DNA from: Saccharum officinarum
Taxonomy: Eukaryota > Streptophyta > Magnoliopsida > Poales > Poaceae
Reading direction: 5' to 3'
Assembly: GCA_020631735.1 (NCBI GenBank)
Contig: CM036201.1
Coordinates: forward strand, 71,939,253 to 72,003,252
Length of the DNA: 64,000 nucleotides
Part shown: positions 58,469 through 64,000 of the stretch, one piece after another
Position numbering within the stretch: the first letter of the stretch is position 1
Layout of the letters: every line of letters begins with the position of its first letter
Translations under genes and position numbers: made by a program
Notes under the pieces: generated by a model
What the model was told of the DNA's origin: nothing
The model's database searches: none
Seen by the model: the letters and a program-made list of their open reading frames with translations, nothing else

Positions 58469-59474
58469 ATGCAGGGCCGGCCTATTGATTTCCATTTCCA
58501 CGAATTCAGATTAGATTACGAGCAAACAAAGCACCTCGCTGTTGGCAAGGCTGTCTACTCTGACCCCTTCTCTGCTGGCGGCCACATGTGGAAGATAAAA
58601 TGCTTTCCACGTGGAAATTGGAGCTCTGACAGCGACGAGCATCTCTCTGTGTTCGTCCAGCTAGAGAAGCAACCCAGACTTTTTGTCAGTGCCATCTTCG
58701 AGGTATTCTTGATGGACAAGGATGGGCAACGCAACCATCTTCAACTGCTCATCAAAGGACAGGGGTTCATCTGTTCCAAATGGAAGACTGGGGTTGGTCT
58801 CGGTTTGTCACAGACTGAGCTAGTACAAAATCATGTAAAAGATGGACACATCAAGATCATATGCGGCATTATGGTTGTAAATGATCGCTCTATTTCTGTA
58901 CCGCCTTCGGACATTGTAGAACATCTAGGCACCCTGCTGGACAGCAGGATGGGACAGATGTGTCCTTCATCGTTGGCAGTGAGACGTTCCATGCACACCG
59001 AGCATTGCTTGGTGCTCGCTCTCCGGTCTTTAAAGCAGAGCTACTTGGTTCCATGGTTGAGGCCAAGATGGCATCCATCACCTTACATAACATTGCTCCT
59101 GCTACATTCAAACTCATGCTCCGATTTATGTACACGGACACCTTCCCTGGAGATGCTGAACTTGATGAGTGCCCCTCTGAAATGATTCGTCATCTACTAG
59201 CTGCGGCTGACCGGTATGCTTTGGATCGGCTGAAGCTTAGCTGTGCACGGAAATTGTTGGACATTGTGTCTGTCGATACAGTTGCTGCTACCTTAGCTTG
59301 TGCTGAAATGTACAACTGCTCGGAGTTGAAGATCAAGTGCATTGACTTCTTTGCAATGGAGAAAAATTTCAGGAAGGCTGTGTTAACTGATGGTTTCGTG
59401 CAGTTGTGGTGCAGCAGTTCCCATCCATTGTTGCTGAGCTGCGAGAGAAGCCTGTGGCTGTCTACTCATCTGCG
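58469..59474 (+). pseudogene. MATH-BTB locus H, frameshifted and fused to locus I
   Basis: ATG 58469 begins MQGRPIDFHFHEFRLDYEQT. MATH follows (AVYSDPFSAGGHMWKIKCFP, FEVFLMDKDGQ), with a 5-base insertion near 58727 and a 2-base loss near 58812 that leave about 28 codons out of frame before it recovers (VKDGHIKIICGIMVV). In BTB, one base is missing near 58945 (compare GACAGCACTGATGGGG in locus I) and two extra bases (TG) occur near 59405. The tail (FPSIVAELREKPVA) has no stop. It reads directly into the ATG of locus I at 59475. Confidence 0.85.
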
Positions 59475-60459
59475 ATGCATGGCCATCCTATTGATATCCG
59501 TTTCCACGAATTCAGATTAGATTACGAGCAAAGCAAGCACCTCGCTGTTGGCGAGGCTGTGTACTCAGACCCCTTCTCTGCTGGCAGCGACATGTGAAAG
59601 ATAAAATGCTTTCCACGTGGTCTTAGCTCTGACAATGGCGAGCATCTCTCCGTGTTCGTCGAGCTAGAGAACCAACCCAGACCCAGGAGCATCAGTGCCA
59701 TCATCGAGGTATTCTTGATGGACAAAGATGGGCAACCATCTTCAATGGCTCAGAGAAGGGCAGGGGATCATCTGTTCCAAATGGAAGACTGGGGTGGTCT
59801 CGTTTGTCACACGGACTGATCTAGTAGAAAATCATGTAAAAGATGGACACATCAAGATCATATGCGGCATTATGGTAAATGATCGCTCTATTCCTGTACC
59901 ACCTTCGGACATTGCAGAACATCTAGGCACCCTGCTGGACAGCACTGATGGGGCAGATGTGTCCTTCATCGTCGGCAGTGAGACGTTCCACGCACACCAA
60001 GTATTGCTTGCTGCTCGCTCGCAGGTCTTTAGAGCAGAGCTCCTTGGTTCCATGGCTGAGGCTACGATGGCATCCATCACCTTACATGACATTCCTCCTG
60101 CTACATTCAAACTCATGCTCCGATTTATGTACACAGACACCTTCCCTAGAGATGCTGAACTTGGTGAGTGCCCCTCTGAAATGATTCGTCATCTACTAGC
60201 TGCGGCTGATCGGTATGCTTTGGATAGGCTGAAGCTTAGCTGTGCACAGAAATTGTGGGACATTGTGTCTGTCGATACTGTTGCTGCTACCTTAGCTTGT
60301 GCTGAAATGTACAACTGCCCAGAGTTGAAGATCAAGTGCATTGACTTCTTTGCAGTGGAGAAAAATTTTAGGAAGGCTGTGTTAACTGATGGTTTCGTGC
60401 AGTTGGTGCAGCAGTTCCCATCCATTATTGCTGAGCTGAAAGAGAGGCCTGTGGCATGA
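59475..60459 (+). pseudogene. MATH-BTB locus I, MATH broken, BTB intact
   Basis: The copy begins MHGHPIDIRFHEFRLDYEQS with no leader of its own. Lesions in MATH: TGA at 59595-59597 where locus H has TGG, and two single-base losses near 59794 and 59804. After that the BTB (DVSFIVGSETFHAHQVLLAA, then MYTDTFPRDAE) and BACK-like tail (ALDRLKLSCAQKLWDIVSVD) are uninterrupted to TGA 60459. The open BTB frame extends back to an ATG at 59728. Close similarity to locus H (most of the length) marks a recent tandem duplication. Confidence 0.85.
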
Positions 60460-61541
60460 CATCGCTGTCATTCATCTCCATGTATATAGTTCAGGCGTTC
60501 ATATCTGTTATTAACATGGTGTTCAGATACTTTGGTGACTGCTACCTTATATATATTTTTCAAGCGTACTAGAGCTTAGAACTTGTTTTATCGCATTATT
60601 TGTTTAAGTATGCAAATGTGTAATGATACATCTGTTGGTGATGCATTGGAGGTTATTTTCACTGCTCAGGTCAGGTGCAAATGTATGGTCATTATGCATC
60701 AGTAGCTTAATTATGTGTTTGTATGGATGTTTCTTTCTTTTGTTGGTCCTGTCCAGTCATGAAGCTGAGTTTACGTTTTTGAGATATTGACTTAGTTTGT
60801 CCGCATCTATTTGATCGTGATCAAGCGCTGCTCTGCTTATATATTATGGTGATTGATGTTTAATTAGTTTTTAAGTGTTTGGAATTTTAAACTTGATTCC
60901 TTGTGGTATTTGAACTAAGTTGCTGGCTATACTGGTAAAATGAGACGAGGTTATTGAGGATATGGTCACAGAACTCAGGACATGGATGGATAGTAGCAAA
61001 TTCTTATAGCTTAGTTAAGCTTTTGTTTCTCTGTTCTCTTGTCCATGCTCTGTCGATTGGTCTGTCCTGAAACTGGATTATGCTTGAAGCTATTGGATGT
61101 TTAGTCTGTTTATTTATTTTAGCTCTATGAGTTCTTTCTGATCTATTCAAAGCATGTAGGATGTACTTATATGTCGTATTGCACTATTGCACTGTTGTTA
61201 CTGGCAAATTTCCAACTGCGCTTCAACTGCATGCTAGGCTGTTTGAAGGCTCTGAATGTCTGTCAAACCGATGAGATCCCATGATTTTGTTGGTCTCTGT
61301 TTTTACATTACCTGAGAAATCACATATTGAAATTATTATGTCATTGATTAATCATATAACTACTGATATGATGACAGACTAGACTCTGATATTGAACATT
61401 ATGTTGGGTTATTTTTCTGGACATTCTGTGGACAACACAAGGACAATGCTAGATGTTTATTGATCACTGGAGCCTGGCGGTCTCCCGAACAGCTATTAGC
61501 TACAACTGTCCCTTCTGTATATTTTGTAAGATCTGAGTTGT

Positions 61542-61544
<3 letters not shown>
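60460..61544. other. 3' flank of locus I, intergenic
   Basis: No open frame of note or repeat boundary was seen. Composition is moderately AT-rich. Confidence 0.45.

Positions 61545-61600
<56 letters not shown>
61545..61600. repeat. (CT)28 microsatellite
   Basis: An uninterrupted run of 28 CT units, followed by CCTGTCTCTC. Confidence 0.97.
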
Positions 61601-61603
<3 letters not shown>

Positions 61604-61912
61604 GTCTCTCTTTTTTATTTTCCCAGTTTCTTATTCAGTGACACGTGTTTGTCACCACTGTCAACTACAGATTCTTTGGAATCCTATTATTGATAAAAAC
61701 ACTTGACCATAGTGAGGAAGTAGTAGATTTTGGAAACATAAGGCAACTCATATGTCATGGGTTTAAACGGGCCCGGTGAGCCAAGCATGTCCCGGAGAAG
61801 AGCCAGGGCAGGTCAGGCCTAAGAAAATTTGGCCCAGCCCAACCTGAGCCTGTTGGGTTTGGTTCGGTCCATGAGCCATAGTGGACCGTGAGAGCTTTAC
61901 ACCCTGTTCGTT

Positions 61913-62014
61913 TCGCTGTTTCAGCCAAATCAGTAGCCATCCAGCAGTGTTTTTCTCATACAATAAACCAGCAAACAGTACTTTCATTCACAGTAATCCA
62001 GCGAAACGAACAGG
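61913..62014. mobile_element. short MITE with CCTGTTCGTTTCGCTG ends
   Basis: Left CCTGTTCGTTTCGCTG and right CAGCGAAACGAACAGG are perfect inverted ends apart from spacing. A related, unoccupied copy of the flanking sequence lies 230 bases downstream (62120-62166). Confidence 0.8.
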
Positions 62015-62905
62015 CTATCATTATAATATCAAATGTCACGACTAAGCCATTAGCAATTCTGACTAGCCGATCCACTCAAAAAAAAATATGACTAGCCGAT
62101 TAATCATTTTATTAATATTGTCCGTGAGAGCTTTAATCATTACAATATCAAATTTCACAACTAAGCCGACTTAAACTAAACTTAACTAATCCAACCAAAT
62201 AAATATCCTAATCAAAGTTAAACTATAAAAGTCAAATTTGGTTACCAACAGATCTGTTTGCCAATAACGAGTGAAAGAGTAACAATAGACTTCGTTTTTG
62301 GTTTATTGCTTCCGGTTTTGTAGTCTTTTCCCTCATATTTATTTTCAGATCTGCCGTCTGAGCTGAAAATGTTCTGAAAACCTGGTTGTGTGCAGCCGAT
62401 CGTAGAGACCGAACAGTTCAGAGGCTTGAATATGTCTTATTTTAACTTCCTAATAAAAAGACTTCATACAAAGTTATATGAATGCGGGCTTACCTTTCGA
62501 CCAATCCAATACTACAGCTATTCTCGAAAACAATATCCAAGACCAATGAAGCTGTCGTTATCCAAACAGCAGGGAACAGGGAGATGCAACAATTTAGTCA
62601 GTATGCATGGTGGAGACTACAAAACTGCATTGCACTATCTTATTGTAAACATGGTTTTGGTTGAACCGAAAGCTCTGGTGCCTTTTGGCAGTTACAGGAA
62701 GCGCAGCTTCGCAGGGCACCAATCGACACCCGGATTCACAGTTGATGGAGGCCGGAGCCGGATGCCTTGCACGTACGTCTGTCTTAGGGTCTTTGAATTC
62801 TCCGAAGCACCGTGAAACACTATTCAGTGCAGAGCGTACATATTTCGCTGTGTCTAGCGACATCGACGAGCTAGCTAGACTTATACCACATCTGGTTTCT
62901 TGAGG
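62015..62905. other. intergenic upstream of the three-exon gene
   Basis: 62120-62166 repeats the flank of the MITE. 62390-62815 is open on the plus strand for about 140 codons but shows no domain, and its reading probably includes non-coding leader. No TATA box could be chosen with confidence. Confidence 0.4.
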
Positions 62906-63825
62906 ATGAAGATGAGCAAGAACAAGAGGAGGGGGCAACAGCAGCAGGGTGGGAGGCCTGTTCTGGTGACGTTCTATGTGGCAGCACAACCAAGGGATCG
63001 CGGTGGCTCCACCTCCACGGCGACCTCATCGCATAGCCTTGGGCATCACCACCACCACAAGCAGCAGCGTCAAGACCACCATCACTCGCATGGCGGTGGT
63101 CGTCCTGACTTGCAGCGGCGACGACGGAACGACGGCAAATCCCAGAGTAACCGGCGGGCGGACCTGCTGGAGTACTCGCGGCAGCTGAGGGCATCGGCAC
63201 GGCAGAAGGGGGCGACCACGGCTACTGTAAGCTCCACACCGCCGCCGCCTCCTACTCCTCCTCGTCGGGACACAAGCACGGTGCGTTACTCTTCATCACA
63301 TATACTCATGTTTCAATAATTCAATATAATTGCAAGCTAGTTAAGCCTCGTTAATTTCAGGCAGTTGGTGTTCGTCGTGAGGAGCGGCAGGGGCAGCAGG
63401 CAGCTGTGAATCGGCTGGAGCGCGCGATGAGCCAGCAGGAGATCCGGCAGCGTTGCTTCGGCCGTGACGACTGGAGCTGGAAGAGGGTGCTCGTGCTCGT
63501 CTTCCCTTTCAACAGGAACAAGAGCAGGCGACCAAGAAGGAGCAATCGTGATGACAGCGAAAAGAACGTGAATATTAATCAAACGGGACGGCCGGCTGCG
63601 TTGCTGGTCGGCAAGCTGACGGTGGGTACAAGACACAATCACACAATGATCTTCATATATATAAGACAAACAGCAATGTGTATGTGTTGTCTGTATATAT
63701 TTATTCATCGTTAGTAACATATTTATTGGATATATCTCTGATTACAACAGGTTAGCAAGGACAGACGAGAACGTAGCGGCTTCTTGAAGATGCTTATGCC
63801 CTCCTTTCAGAAGCGGTCACGATAG
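62906..63825 (+). CDS. three-exon gene for an unrecognised basic protein, 236 residues
   Basis: Exons are inferred at 62906-63280, 63361-63621 and 63751-63825. Donors are GTGCGT and GTGGGT, acceptors TTTCAG and CAACAG. All three exons are in phase 0 (125, 87 and 25 codons including stop), which supports the model. The start is MKMSKNKRRGQQQQGGRPVL; exon 1 is rich in His, Gln, Ser and Arg with a His run and ends in a Pro run. Exon 2 holds the most gene-like part: RLERAMSQQEIRQRCFGRDD, WSWKRVLVLVFPFNRNKSRR. The protein ends FLKMLMPSFQKRSR. It is strongly basic, with no signal peptide or clear membrane segment. I do not recognise the family. A second ATG at 62912 is possible. Confidence 0.6.
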
Positions 63826-64000
63826 TCGTTGAAGAATGAAGATGTATTTTTGTGAACGCGAACCTAAAGACATACGAGTGGGGAGTACGTGGCTATTGCG
63901 TCCGCAGAAGCCAAATTGAACTTGTTTGACAGTCATTCTTTTATTGGGCTTGCTGGAACGCTAGCTGATTGAGAGTGTAGTCGTTCAAGAACAAAATGTA
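63826..64000 (+). other. 3' flank of the three-exon gene
   Basis: Probable 3' untranslated sequence. No clear polyadenylation signal before the window ends. Confidence 0.35.

Noticed and set aside
62390..62815. 140-codon plus-strand open frame upstream of the three-exon gene
   Set aside because: No ATG-based gene structure, domain or splice continuity could be supported.
1..64000. tRNA or rRNA genes
   Set aside because: No cloverleaf or rRNA segment was noticed by eye on either strand. The tRNA-iMet matches at 694 and 14915 are retroelement primer sites. A tRNAscan run would be decisive.

Overview
The window is nuclear DNA from a grass. It holds a tandem family of plant MATH-BTB genes (predicted CUL3 ubiquitin-ligase adaptors), a DUF4220/DUF594 gene and many grass-type transposons: MITEs, CACTA elements, Ty1-copia and Ty3-gypsy retrotransposons and an L1-like LINE. 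The MITE and LTR styles suggest a panicoid grass (sorghum, sugarcane or Miscanthus relatives). That placement is inference; no species marker is visible. One 100-N assembly gap lies at 57938-58037.

Layout. 1-4.7 kb: right part of a minus-strand gypsy element with a 4,020-bp LTR. 5.4-6.2 kb: internally deleted hAT relic. 7.2-12.4 kb: MATH-BTB loci A, B and C, with duplicated 3' flanks. 12.5-14.0 kb: putative non-autonomous DNA transposon with a short-period degenerate repeat. 14.5-21.1 kb: complete, recently inserted copia element (426-bp LTRs, 3 mismatches, TSD CCCTG). 22.0-23.4 kb: loci D and E. 23.9-30.9 kb: full-length minus-strand LINE with a 12-bp TSD. 31.1-36.1 kb: loci F and G. 36.1-39.7 kb: LTR fragments and a perfect 114-bp tandem duplication. 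39.7-43.9 kb: DUF4220/DUF594 pseudogene on the minus strand. 44.4-57.9 kb: transposon-dense block with Stowaway-like, Tourist-like and hAT-like MITEs, a solo LTR with a nested element, and three CACTA relics. 58.0-60.5 kb: loci H and I, fused head to tail. 62.9-63.8 kb: a small three-exon gene for an unrecognised basic protein, the only fully open multi-exon gene seen.

The unifying theme is a decaying tandem cluster. All nine MATH-BTB loci carry at least one lesion: MITE insertion, nonsense codon, frameshift, internal deletion or truncation. Two of them (A and G) carry members of the same ~315-bp MITE family close to the MATH/BTB linker. Locus A is otherwise open and would be a 335-residue MATH-BTB protein without its MITE. 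Several BTB halves remain open as BTB-only frames. I found no bacterial-type system and no clearly novel machinery. The most unusual points are the cluster-wide decay, the repeated MITE hits near the linker, the H-I fusion, and a copia element whose Gag appears to start inside its LTR and be completed by splicing.
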